64,000 bases of DNA from Rhodobacteraceae bacterium S2214 (GTDB taxonomy: Bacteria; Pseudomonadota; Alphaproteobacteria; Rhodobacterales; Rhodobacteraceae). The notes beneath the pieces are model-generated. The model saw only the letters and a program-made list of their open reading frames with translations, ran no database searches and had not been told where the DNA came from. The stretch's first letter is position 1. Each line of letters opens with the position of its first letter. The translations under genes and the position numbers were made by a program. Below are positions 15,282 through 23,276 of the stretch, piece after piece. Location of the stretch: positions 620,001 to 684,000 of the forward strand of contig CP081161.1 of the NCBI GenBank assembly GCA_025141675.1, read 5' to 3'.

Positions 15282-16547
15282 CTACAAACCCATTTCAGTA
15301 AAAGGCATGTAGGTAACAGGCGTGCCCGGTTCAATGGACATGGCATGATCGGGTAGGGCTACAAGACCGGTCGCCCAGCTTAGCCCAGAGACACGGCCCG
15401 ATCCTTCGGACCCGAAGATTTCAACCTCGCCCTGGCGGGTCAGGCGCGCGCGCAGGTATTCCTGACGTCCTGCCTTTTTGGTTTTGCTGAAAGCAGCTGG
15501 CAATTGGTAGCAAATCGGTTCTGCCCAGCCCGCGCCCGCCAAGACTGACAACGCAGGTCGTGCAAAGATCATTGCGCAAACGGCGGCTGCAACGGGATTA
15601 CCTGGTAAGCCGAAAACAGGGGTTTTGTCCCAGATGCCAAGCGCCAAGGGGCGACCTGGTTTGATAGCCATTCGCCACAGTGCTAATGATCCTGTGTTGG
15701 CCAGCAAAGCAGATATGTGGTCTTCGTCACCGGCGGATGCACCGCCGGATGTCAGAATGACGTCGCAATCTTGTGCGGCTTGATCCAGCGTATTCTTGAT
15801 CGTGTCGCGGTCATCACCAGCGATGCCAAGGTCGATCAGATCGTAGCCCCACGCCTTGATGGCGGCGCATAGCATCGGGCGATTGGCGTCATAAATCTTA
15901 CCCGGCCGCGCCATTGTGCCGGGTTCAATCAATTCATCACCGGTCGACAAAACGCCCACACGCAGCCGTTTGCGCACGTTCAGTCGACCAACACCCGCAG
16001 AAGCGAGGGTCGCCAAATCGCATGGCGACAGCTTGCGGCGCCCTTGAAAAATGGTGGCGCCCTTTGCCATGTCTTCGCCCGCCTGCCGCGCATTCGCGCC
16101 GGTTTTCAAAGGCCCGTGAAAGGCTATGGCGTCTGCGCTGCTGGTAACGTCTTCTTGCAAGATGATGGTGTCGGTTCCTGCAGGTACGTCCGCGCCCGTC
16201 AGAATACGAACGGCGTGGCCGGATGGCACCGTGCCTGCGAACGGATCGCCAGCGGCGGCGCGTCCTGCGACGAGCGGGAGTTCATGCGGCCCGTCAGGAA
16301 TAGGCCCCTTGAACGCATACCCGTCAACAGCGGCGTTTGTGACTGGCGGATGGGCACGTAGCGCAATCGCAGGTCCGGCCAAAATACGATCTGTACCTTC
16401 GGCCAGCGGAATACCCTCTGCCCCGCACACAGGGTGCAATTTTGCGCGCAAATGGGCCAGCGCATCAGACACAGGTGTCCAATGAGCGCCTTGCGGCATT
16501 GCGAAACAATCGTTCCGCAGAGGAGGAGGTATCAGGCCCATGGTCAT
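15282..16547 (-). CDS. moeA: Molybdopterin molybdenumtransferase MoeA
   Basis: 421 residues. MoeA inserts molybdate into adenylylated molybdopterin. The central MPT-binding domain carries TGDELIEPG and ILTSGGASAGDEDHI, and a GLPGNPVAA segment follows. The start is placed at the ATG that overlaps the stop of the upstream gene (ATGA, 16544-16547), in keeping with the rest of the operon; a second ATG two codons later is also possible, and the longer frame to 16577 is not needed. Moco made here would serve sulfite, xanthine, CO-type and formate dehydrogenases elsewhere in the genome. Confidence 0.95.
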   Translation of the reverse strand: MTMGLIPPPLRNDCFAMPQGAHWTPVSDALAHLRAKLHPVCGAEGIPLAEGTDRILAGPAIALRAHPPVTNAAVDGYAFKGPIPDGPHELPLVAGRAAAGDPFAGTVPSGHAVRILTGADVPAGTDTIILQEDVTSSADAIAFHGPLKTGANARQAGEDMAKGATIFQGRRKLSPCDLATLASAGVGRLNVRKRLRVGVLSTGDELIEPGTMARPGKIYDANRPMLCAAIKAWGYDLIDLGIAGDDRDTIKNTLDQAAQDCDVILTSGGASAGDEDHISALLANTGSLALWRMAIKPGRPLALGIWDKTPVFGLPGNPVAAAVCAMIFARPALSVLAGAGWAEPICYQLPAAFSKTKKAGRQEYLRARLTRQGEVEIFGSEGSGRVSGLSWATGLVALPDHAMSIEPGTPVTYMPFTEMGL

Positions 16548-17362
16548 AAGTGTGGGTCTCTCACGCCAAGAATCCAACCCTCGACAGGGGCGCTGATGTG
16601 CAAGTCTGCGTGAAGTTGTGTAACAGTTCTTTGTGCAAGATGGTGCGCGGTTGCCATGACCTGATGGGCGTCTTTGATGATATGATCGGGGCCTTGGCCT
16701 GCAAAAATCGTTGGCCAGATTTCAACAAAACTGATTGGGGCGGTGAGATTTTCGAACGGCCAGACGTTGATTTGATCAGGAAATGCCAGCCTTAGCTTTT
16801 GCAAGACAGGCAGGCCCATAATGATTTGAGACCCGACAGCACCAGCCCCTGACAGCTGCCAACAGGTGAATGCGCCCTTGGCAAGATGTTCGACCGCACG
16901 CCGTTCGGGGAACGGATTTTGCGTGCGTGTCAGTCCTTTGCGGGGCAAGTGATCAATATCGCGCCCCAGACCATTTCCCCAGAACGGACCAATACCCGGC
17001 AGGGTCGCGTTGATCTGTCCTGCTAGATCGAAGCGATTATTGGCTTTGGGGGCGTCTTCCACGCGGTCGGCGAACCAGTCCCAGATCGCAAGCGGATCAT
17101 TGGTGCCTGTCAGGTGTTGGCCAAATCCTGCGGGATACCCGAACGGAAAATCAAACCCGATCATGGCAGTGCGGCCAGCAGTCAGTTCTGTTTCGATAAA
17201 ATCCTGCGCCCAGATCGCAAAGACCTGTCGATTGCGAAAATACATCGGATTTTCGGACGTATCACCCCGACTGATACCCACCCAAATTGCATCACTGGTC
17301 GGTTTCGTCCCCCGATCATTGCCGCCGGACCAATCGACCATGACAAAGCTGTCGTAGGTCAT
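16544..17362 (-). CDS. Conserved protein of unknown function in the Mo-cofactor operon
   Basis: 272 residues. It begins MTYDSFVMVDWSGGNDRG; an early hydrophobic strand ending in D-W-S-G is reminiscent of RNase-H/actin-like fold proteins such as DUF429, with a second acidic motif in MIGFDFPFGYPAG (about 82-94). Relatives are sometimes named as molybdopterin guanine dinucleotide synthesis proteins because of gene position only. It overlaps mobB upstream and moeA downstream by four bases each (ATGA), so it is co-translated with them. This strongly suggests a role linked to Mo cofactor, but the reaction is unknown. Confidence 0.8.
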   Translation of the reverse strand: MTYDSFVMVDWSGGNDRGTKPTSDAIWVGISRGDTSENPMYFRNRQVFAIWAQDFIETELTAGRTAMIGFDFPFGYPAGFGQHLTGTNDPLAIWDWFADRVEDAPKANNRFDLAGQINATLPGIGPFWGNGLGRDIDHLPRKGLTRTQNPFPERRAVEHLAKGAFTCWQLSGAGAVGSQIIMGLPVLQKLRLAFPDQINVWPFENLTAPISFVEIWPTIFAGQGPDHIIKDAHQVMATAHHLAQRTVTQLHADLHISAPVEGWILGVRDPHL

Positions 17363-17850
17363 AAGCCCGTCTCTGACAGGATGAAGTCTGCGATGGTTGC
17401 TGTGTCGTTCAGGTCAAAAACCGGACGGTCAAGGTCAAGCTGGGTGTCCGAAGCAACAGCCTTGATCGTCGGATCGTCCGTGGCGATCAACGGGTTGTTT
17501 GGTGCAGCGCGAAAGGCTTCGATCTTAGGGTGGTTGTCGCGTTTCCACCCTTCAACTAAAATCAAATCGACAGGCGCCATGTGTGCGAGCAGATCGGCAA
17601 GCGGTGGTTCCGGCGTGTCGCGCAGTTCGGTCATCATCGCCCAACGATTGCCAGATGACAGCACAACCTGATGCGCCCCCGCGGCGCGATGTCGGTAGCT
17701 GTCTTTGCCGGGATGGTCGATGTCAAAACTATGGTGCGCGTGTTTCAGCGTCGAAACGGTAAATCCGCGCCCTGTGATTTCCGTCACCAGACGTTCCATC
17801 AAACCGGTTTTGCCTGCGTTTTTGTAACCTGTGACCCCAAAAATTTTCAT
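17359..17850 (-). CDS. mobB: Molybdopterin-guanine dinucleotide biosynthesis protein MobB
   Basis: 163 residues with a P-loop at the N-terminus (GYKNAGKTGL, 8-17), the family's KHAHHSFDIDHPGKDSYRH segment and the LILVEGWK motif. MobB binds GTP and helps MobA attach GMP to molybdopterin. Start and stop overlap the neighbouring genes by four bases. Confidence 0.93.
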   Translation of the reverse strand: MKIFGVTGYKNAGKTGLMERLVTEITGRGFTVSTLKHAHHSFDIDHPGKDSYRHRAAGAHQVVLSSGNRWAMMTELRDTPEPPLADLLAHMAPVDLILVEGWKRDNHPKIEAFRAAPNNPLIATDDPTIKAVASDTQLDLDRPVFDLNDTATIADFILSETGL

Positions 17851-18428
17851 AGCATCGCCTCTGCTGTCTTGTGGTCTTCGGGCGTGTTCACGTTGAAGAA
17901 CGCTTGATCATCAGGGAATTCAGCGGTGCCAGCGTTGTGCTTTTGCGTCCACATCACGACTTTGCGCAGGCCATCGTTTAATGCAGCGCGCAGATCGTCG
18001 CGCAATGCGACCGGCCACAGACCAAATGTGGGTTGCCTGCCGGACGGGGACGCGGCGAGCGCAAGACCAGTCGTTTCGCTTGCAAGCAAAAGCTGGGGCG
18101 TCAGGTCGCACGGGAAAAACGGGGTGTCGGCGGCGGCTGTGATGATATGGCTGTGCCCCAAATCAGCCGCGTGATCCAAGCCCGCAAGAACGCCGGACAG
18201 GGGACCAGCGAAACCGGTGATGCTGTCCGCCACAACCTTGATATCGTAGTCGGCAAATCGGGTTGCGTCGCCATTGGCGTTCAGGATCACGCCGTCCGTC
18301 TGCGGGTCCAGCCTGTCGATCACCCGCTTGAGCAGGGTTTGCCCGCCAAGGGGCAGCAGACATTTGTCACCGCCGCCCATACGCGTGGCCTGTCCGCCTG
18401 CAAGGATCACACCGAGTGGTTGTTTCAT
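17847..18428 (-). CDS. mobA: Molybdenum cofactor guanylyltransferase MobA
   Basis: 193 residues. The nucleotidyltransferase signature LAGGQATRMGGGDKCLLPLGG is at 9-29, and ITAAADTPFFPCDL holds the Mg-binding aspartate. It transfers GMP from GTP to Mo-molybdopterin, giving MGD. First gene of the four-gene overlapping unit mobA-mobB-unknown-moeA, 58 bases downstream of fdhD. Confidence 0.94.
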   Translation of the reverse strand: MKQPLGVILAGGQATRMGGGDKCLLPLGGQTLLKRVIDRLDPQTDGVILNANGDATRFADYDIKVVADSITGFAGPLSGVLAGLDHAADLGHSHIITAAADTPFFPCDLTPQLLLASETTGLALAASPSGRQPTFGLWPVALRDDLRAALNDGLRKVVMWTQKHNAGTAEFPDDQAFFNVNTPEDHKTAEAML

Positions 18429-18486
18429 GGGGTCGGCCTTGTGCAGGGTGTTGTTTCGGACAGGTTAAAAGTCAGGCGGGATTTCT

Positions 18487-19365
18487 TCATCCCGCTTTCC
18501 GTCCTGATTTGCGCGGCTCATCGGCGATTTGCGATGGGTCCGCGTCGCGGATGAGTCGGTGTTCGCCGGACAGGCAGACGAAGCGCTGTCCTTTCATGCG
18601 CCCGATCAGGGTCAGCCCGCATTGCTGCGCAATTTCAGCGCCCCAAGCGGTGAAACCCGACCGTGATGCGAGAACCGGAATGCCCATAAGCGCGGTTTTG
18701 ATCACCATCTCGGACGTCAGTCGCCCGGTTGTGTAAAGTATCTTGTCAGCGGCGGGCACTTTTTCAGACAGCATCCAGCCTGCGATTTTATCGACGGCGT
18801 TATGGCGGCCGACGTCCTCCATATACACCAGTGGTTGGTTGCCTTGGCACAGCACGGTCCCGTGGATCGCCCCCGCGCTCAGGTAAAGCGATGGTGTCCG
18901 GTTGATGTGGGCCGCCAGTGCATAAAGGTCGGATGTCTTTACAGTCGTTTCGGGCAGCGTGACGTTTTCCAACCCTTCCATCATATCGCCAAAGACGGTC
19001 CCAACCGCACAGCCGCTGGTGCGTGTTTTCTTTTGCAGCTTTTCTTCAAAGGTGGTCGCAGATGCGGTGCGCACAACTACGGTTTCCAGTTCTTCATCGT
19101 AGTCGACGCCCGTCACGTCTTCGCCATCGGCCAGCATGCCTTGGTTCTTCAAGAACCCTAGGGCGAGGAATTCCGGATAGTCCCCGATTGTCATCGCTGT
19201 GACAATTTCGCGGCTGTTGAGAAAAATGGTCAGCGGGCGTTCTTCGACGACATTCAGGTGCGTCGGTTGCCCGTGCTGATCTGTTCCTTGAACGGCTCGC
19301 GTCAGCCGTCCCGCAGAAGGGTCGGGCGCAATGATATAGCCGGAAATATCGTCAAGCTGAGCCAA
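18487..19365 (-). CDS. fdhD: Formate dehydrogenase accessory sulfurtransferase FdhD
   Basis: 292 residues, apparently starting at TTG: an AAAGGAA ribosome binding site lies upstream and the only nearby ATG is out of frame. FdhD sulfurates the Mo-bisMGD cofactor using sulfur from a cysteine desulfurase. The family's VEDVGRHNAVDK-type segment (here MEDVGRHNAVDKIAG) and SRSGFTAWG are present. The usual C-x-x-C loop reads SGCAVG, so only the first cysteine, the one known to matter in E. coli, is kept. No formate dehydrogenase gene is in the window. Confidence 0.94.
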   Translation of the reverse strand: MAQLDDISGYIIAPDPSAGRLTRAVQGTDQHGQPTHLNVVEERPLTIFLNSREIVTAMTIGDYPEFLALGFLKNQGMLADGEDVTGVDYDEELETVVVRTASATTFEEKLQKKTRTSGCAVGTVFGDMMEGLENVTLPETTVKTSDLYALAAHINRTPSLYLSAGAIHGTVLCQGNQPLVYMEDVGRHNAVDKIAGWMLSEKVPAADKILYTTGRLTSEMVIKTALMGIPVLASRSGFTAWGAEIAQQCGLTLIGRMKGQRFVCLSGEHRLIRDADPSQIADEPRKSGRKAG

Positions 19366-19426
19366 TTGTCATTCCTTTGGGTCGGCGCTAAGCGTTAAGG
19401 GCCGCACAACAACTTAGGCCGAACCC

Positions 19427-20131
19427 ATGTTATCTGCTACTGAGAAATCCGCCTATCTTGCAGGCATTCGCGACGGTTGGCCGTTTGTGTTTGTCGCAGC
19501 CCCGTTTTCAATGCTGTTTGGTGTCGTTGCAATTGAAGCTGGGCTTAGTTTATCGCAGGCGATGGGGTTTTCTGTCGTCGTGATTGCAGGTGCGGCCCAA
19601 TTTGCCGCGATGCAGATGATGGTGGACGGAGCATCTATTGCGCTGGTCCTGTTGGCCGCGTTGGCGGTGAACCTGCGCATGGCGATGTATTCCGCGTCAT
19701 TGGTGCCGTGGTTGGGAACGGCCCCGCTTTGGCGGCGCGCTGCGGTGGCGTATTTCCTTTTTGATCAATGCTACATGGCGTCAATGTCTGAATATGAATC
19801 TACACCGATGTCAGTTTCGGACAGGTTCTGGTTCTTTATGGGGACAGCGACGCCATTGGTCCCAGTGTGGATCATGTTTACGGCCATTGGCGCGATTGTC
19901 GGAACGTCGATCCCGCCGGAATACGCGTTGGATTTCGCTTTGCCGATTACGTTTTTGGCGATGATCGGGCCGATGATGCGAACTTTGGCGCATGTAGTTG
20001 CTGCATTTGTGTCGATGTGTGCCGGGCTTGCGTTGATCTGGTTGCCATCCGGATCGGGCCTGCTGATTGCGGCTGGTTGCGCGATGGTGACAGGCGTCGT
20101 CGTTGAAAGCTGGATGGAGAAGCGGACATGA
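19427..20131 (+). CDS. azlC: AzlC family branched-chain amino acid exporter, large subunit
   Basis: 234 residues with about seven membrane segments and the family's early GIRDGWPF and internal AGAAQFAAMQMM and NLRMAMYSASL motifs. AzlC with AzlD forms an exporter for branched-chain amino acids or analogues. The next gene overlaps by four bases and encodes the partner. Divergent from fdhD. Confidence 0.92.
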   Translation: MLSATEKSAYLAGIRDGWPFVFVAAPFSMLFGVVAIEAGLSLSQAMGFSVVVIAGAAQFAAMQMMVDGASIALVLLAALAVNLRMAMYSASLVPWLGTAPLWRRAAVAYFLFDQCYMASMSEYESTPMSVSDRFWFFMGTATPLVPVWIMFTAIGAIVGTSIPPEYALDFALPITFLAMIGPMMRTLAHVVAAFVSMCAGLALIWLPSGSGLLIAAGCAMVTGVVVESWMEKRT

Positions 20132-20463
20132 CCTTTTCAGATGCAGAAATTTGGCTGATCATCGTGGCGCTTGGGATCGGGACCTACCTGATCCGGTTTT
20201 CGTTCTTGGGGCTGATTGGTGATCGCCCAATGCCGCCGATTGTGCTGCGCTTGTTGCGCTATACGCCAGTCGCCGTGCTGCCTGCGATGGTGGCACCTTT
20301 GGTCGTTTGGCCGGATGCAACTGGCGGTGATCTAGACCCTGCGAGGATGGCAGCCGCTATTGCAACGCTTGCTGTCGGTATTTGGAAGAAGAACCTTTTG
20401 TGGGCAATCGGGGCAGGGGCGGTCACGCTTTATGCGGGCCTGTACCTGACAGGGCAGTTTTAG
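20128..20463 (+). CDS. azlD: AzlD family branched-chain amino acid exporter, small subunit
   Basis: 111 residues with four hydrophobic segments, typical AzlD size, including TYLIRFSFLG and a central RLLRYTPVAVLPAMV. Start overlaps the azlC stop (ATGA). It converges with the next gene on the minus strand, overlapping it by four bases. Confidence 0.92.
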   Translation: MTFSDAEIWLIIVALGIGTYLIRFSFLGLIGDRPMPPIVLRLLRYTPVAVLPAMVAPLVVWPDATGGDLDPARMAAAIATLAVGIWKKNLLWAIGAGAVTLYAGLYLTGQF

Positions 20464-21029
20464 TCCTGTTCGCGCACTTCACGCGTAGTCACGCCAGTTA
20501 CGGCTGCAAAATCGTCCGATAGATTATTTGGAAACCACGAACTACCAACCGCATCAAAGCTGGGGAGCTGCGTCAGCAACCCGGAAATGGCGCGGCTGCA
20601 ATGTGCTTTGGGTTCTGCGCCATTGGCGAGTGCAAGCCGCAACGCCTGATTAGCAACGGCTGGTGATACGGCCACTTTTTGGATGACGACGTAAAATTCG
20701 GTGCGGGCGTGGAAAGAGATATAGGCCTGTTCCGCCGCAGGGCTAAAGCCGAACAAAACGTCGTTGCGTTCCGGTGTGCTGGTTGCTTTGAAGCTTCCGG
20801 CCGGATCAAACAGAACGCGCTGTTCTGCATCGATCAGCAGTCCAGAATGGGCCCCATTGCCAGAGCTAGTATTCTTGACAGTAAACAGGGTCAGCGCGCT
20901 TGGGCCATTGCTGCGATATACTGCGGCGTTCACCGCCGTATCCGGTGCCCAAACCGGTTCAGCCGAACAGGCCGCAAGCGCAAAAGGTGCGCCCACCACA
21001 AACGCGCGTCGGGTGAGCGTCGCAGTCAT
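20460..21029 (-). CDS. Conserved hypothetical exported protein, possible permuted papain-like fold
   Basis: 189 residues. The N-terminus (TLTRRAFVVGAPFALAAC) is a signal sequence with twin arginines and a probable lipidated Cys21. A His in AHSGLLI (about residue 61) precedes a Cys in HCSRAISG (about 144), an order seen in circularly permuted NlpC/P60-like (YiiX/LRAT) proteins. This is only a motif-level similarity and activity is not shown. It sits directly downstream of the cytochrome oxidase subunit IV gene, sharing its boundary base. Confidence 0.7.
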   Translation of the reverse strand: MTATLTRRAFVVGAPFALAACSAEPVWAPDTAVNAAVYRSNGPSALTLFTVKNTSSGNGAHSGLLIDAEQRVLFDPAGSFKATSTPERNDVLFGFSPAAEQAYISFHARTEFYVVIQKVAVSPAVANQALRLALANGAEPKAHCSRAISGLLTQLPSFDAVGSSWFPNNLSDDFAAVTGVTTREVREQD

Positions 21030-21163
21030 TAGCCGCCGACGAGCGCCAAGAAGATCAGAAAGACGATGATTGCGATCGTGCCGCGTGTCACCATCTTGAT
21101 AAAGCCGTCAAACGTCTTTTCTTGAACTGTGATGTCCATTTCGCCGTGCTTGTGGTCTGCCAT
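21029..21163 (-). CDS. aa3-type cytochrome c oxidase subunit IV
   Basis: 44 residues from the ATG at 21163; the longer frame to 21223 adds a non-conserved extension. The sequence has the family layout: a short polar head (MADHKHGEMDI), a middle EKTFDGFIKM and one C-terminal membrane helix. This tiny subunit is found with the aa3 oxidase of Paracoccus and Rhodobacter relatives and is usually encoded away from the other subunits, as here. Its role in the complex is minor or unknown. Confidence 0.88.
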   Translation of the reverse strand: MADHKHGEMDITVQEKTFDGFIKMVTRGTIAIIVFLIFLALVGG

Positions 21164-21237
21164 GATCGTGGCCCTTCTTGATAGATTTTGCGCTGTCCTA
21201 GCTGATTCAGTGTGCACTGTCACGTGTGTAGGGCGGG

Positions 21238-21708
21238 TTAAGTTGCCGCATCTTCCGCATCACGTTCCAGCGCAGAGGCAAGTTGAAACCCGATCCGGTT
21301 CGGTTCGGCCTGATCAACACGCTTTGGACTCGACACTAACATGACATTCAACTGGCTGACGTGTTGCACCAGCTGCGTTTTTGCACCGGCGCCATTGGTC
21401 CCGTAATAGGTGACGATGTCGGGGTCAAAATATCCCAAACCTTCGATTTTCATGACACCGGCGTCGCCGCCGACGAAACCAAGCCCAACTTCGTGATCGC
21501 TGTCGAGTTGTTTCTCGAAATTTTGGATATAGAGGATGATCCGCTCGTAGGCCCATTGCGCCGGGCTTTTCTTGGCTGCGGGTTCTTTCATCGCTTTGGG
21601 TAGATCACCTGTCGACGGGCAGTCCTGATCGGTGGTGTGCACCTCTTTGATTTTCGGCAAGATGTCATTTTCAAGCGCTTCGGCTGAAGTTACGATTTCG
21701 TCGTTCAT
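21238..21708 (-). CDS. Conserved hypothetical protein (DUF6173-like)
   Basis: 156 residues, soluble, acidic N-terminus and a central helix (PAQWAYERIILYIQNFEKQLD) followed by beta-rich sequence with GLGFVGGDAGVMKIEGLGYFDPDIV. From memory this matches the uncharacterised DUF6173 family. Its start overlaps the stop of the Lrp-type regulator by four bases, so the two are co-translated; no function is known. Confidence 0.75.
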   Translation of the reverse strand: MNDEIVTSAEALENDILPKIKEVHTTDQDCPSTGDLPKAMKEPAAKKSPAQWAYERIILYIQNFEKQLDSDHEVGLGFVGGDAGVMKIEGLGYFDPDIVTYYGTNGAGAKTQLVQHVSQLNVMLVSSPKRVDQAEPNRIGFQLASALERDAEDAAT

Positions 21709-22190
21709 GAGAGGGGCACCGCCGTTGTTTCTTTGATCTCCTCCATAACAAAGCTGGCCGAGATGTCCGATACAGAAATTCGTGATGTTAGTCGTTTGTA
21801 GAAGGCGTCATAGGCGGGCACATCTGCGACCCGAACGCGTAGGACGTAATCCAGATCCCCTGTCATCCGGTAAGCCCCGACAATTTCGGGCATCCCTGCC
21901 AATGCTTTGCGGAACGTATCGATCCAACCTGCTTCGTGTTGGTTCGTCTTGATCAGAACCATCGCGGTCAATGGGCAGCCGGCGCGTTTGGGATCGACCA
22001 AGGCGACGCGGCCCGTGATCACGCCGTGCTGTTCCAACTGTTTCACGCGCCGCCATGTGGCGTTGCGCGATAGGTTCACGCGTTCGGACAGGTCGTCGAC
22101 GGACAAAGTGGCATCTTGTTGCAGGTGCGTTAGGATCGACTTGTCGATTGTGTCTAATTGTTCAATCATATTGGGATCATGTCCCATCAT
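21705..22190 (-). CDS. Lrp/AsnC family transcriptional regulator
   Basis: 161 residues from the first ATG; the ATG at 22169 (giving MIEQLDTIDKSIL) matches the usual family start and may be the real one. The winged helix-turn-helix is at about 15-65 (LSERVNLSRNATWRRVKQLEQHGVI), and the C-terminal RAM ligand-binding domain includes GAYRMTGDLDYVLRV. Such proteins sense amino acids. It is divergent from the DUF6356/glutamine amidotransferase pair, 85 bases away, which it may control. Confidence 0.92.
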   Translation of the reverse strand: MMGHDPNMIEQLDTIDKSILTHLQQDATLSVDDLSERVNLSRNATWRRVKQLEQHGVITGRVALVDPKRAGCPLTAMVLIKTNQHEAGWIDTFRKALAGMPEIVGAYRMTGDLDYVLRVRVADVPAYDAFYKRLTSRISVSDISASFVMEEIKETTAVPLS

Positions 22191-22275
22191 TGGCGTAAGT
22201 GGAAGGGATGTTTGGGACGTTTTTTGCGGGATGCGATGTTAATGTTGCAGCAACACATGCACAGGAGCCGCCCCA

Positions 22276-22512
22276 ATGTCTGATTTGTCTTCCTCGACCC
22301 AATCCGGTGTCATCGCACGCCTTTTCACTGACCATCCGGCAACTGTGAACGAAACCTATTTTGGTCACATGAAATTCGCGTTTAGCTTTGCGTTTTGGTT
22401 AGGTGTTGCGGCGTTTGCGGCTTTGCTTCACGCAATTATCCCTGCCTTATGTGAAACGACAGCAAGCCGTATCTTGATGCGCTTGCATGGTCGGATCACG
22501 GCCCGTCACTGA
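22276..22512 (+). CDS. DUF6356-like small membrane protein
   Basis: 78 residues with one central hydrophobic segment (FAFWLGVAAFAALLHAIIPALC) and a leading segment TDHPATVNETYFGHM. An AGGAG site precedes the ATG. From memory this fits DUF6356, a family without known function. Its stop overlaps the ATG of the glutamine amidotransferase gene by one base, so they are an operon. Confidence 0.75.
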   Translation: MSDLSSSTQSGVIARLFTDHPATVNETYFGHMKFAFSFAFWLGVAAFAALLHAIIPALCETTASRILMRLHGRITARH

Positions 22513-23276
22513 TGTGCCGGATCGCGTCGTATATCGGGCCTGAAATCCCGCTTGAGAATATCATCGTCCGTCCGAACCATTCGTTGCTGGCTCAAAGCCA
22601 GAAAGCGAACGAAGCCAAGCTGGCCGTGAATGGCGACGGGTTTGGTGTCAGTTGGTACAATGACACATCGGATTTGCCCGGTTTGTACCGCGACGTGCTA
22701 CCTGCGTGGGCGGACGACAATCTGACGAACCTGTGCCGCATGGTGCGGTCGCCGTTGTTTATCGCGCACGTGCGCGCATCAACAATGGGCGAAACCAGCC
22801 GCGTGAATTGCCATCCGTTTAGCCACGGGCGTTGGTCCTTTTGCCATAATGGTCAGATCCCGCACTTCCCCGCGATCCGGCGGCAGATGGAGGCGGCTTT
22901 GCCCGATGATCTGTATGCTGCGCGTCGTGGCACGACAGATAGCGAGATGATCTTTCTAACGCTGCTTGCGAACGGTTTGGATGATGATCCGGCAGAGGCG
23001 ATGCGCAAAACGGTTGCTGCCATCACAGCACAAGAAGTCATGAGCCCCGTGAAAATGACATGTGTGCTCAGCGACGGTGAAAGCCTGTACGGTTTCCGCT
23101 ACGGGTCCGACGGGATTGCGCCAACGCTGTACGTGTCAGGTACGCTCGATAATGGTGGCCGTGCGATTGCGTCAGAACCGTTGACTGGCATGGCGACGGG
23201 GTGGGACGCCATCGAACAGCATACTTTGTGCCGCTTAGGTCCAGAACAAAACGAGATGCGATCGCTCGTCGCTTAA
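22512..23276 (+). CDS. Class II glutamine amidotransferase (EgtC/YafJ-like)
   Basis: 254 residues. It starts MCRIASYIGP, so Cys2 becomes the N-terminal nucleophile after Met removal, as in Ntn-type glutamine amidotransferases. HVRASTMG and NCHPFSHGRWSFCHNGQI are the typical glutamine-binding segments, and GTTDSEMIF follows. The protein is a stand-alone domain; the acceptor reaction is unknown. There are no ergothioneine genes beside it. Convergent with the MBL-fold gene, overlapping by four bases. Confidence 0.9.
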   Translation: MCRIASYIGPEIPLENIIVRPNHSLLAQSQKANEAKLAVNGDGFGVSWYNDTSDLPGLYRDVLPAWADDNLTNLCRMVRSPLFIAHVRASTMGETSRVNCHPFSHGRWSFCHNGQIPHFPAIRRQMEAALPDDLYAARRGTTDSEMIFLTLLANGLDDDPAEAMRKTVAAITAQEVMSPVKMTCVLSDGESLYGFRYGSDGIAPTLYVSGTLDNGGRAIASEPLTGMATGWDAIEQHTLCRLGPEQNEMRSLVA

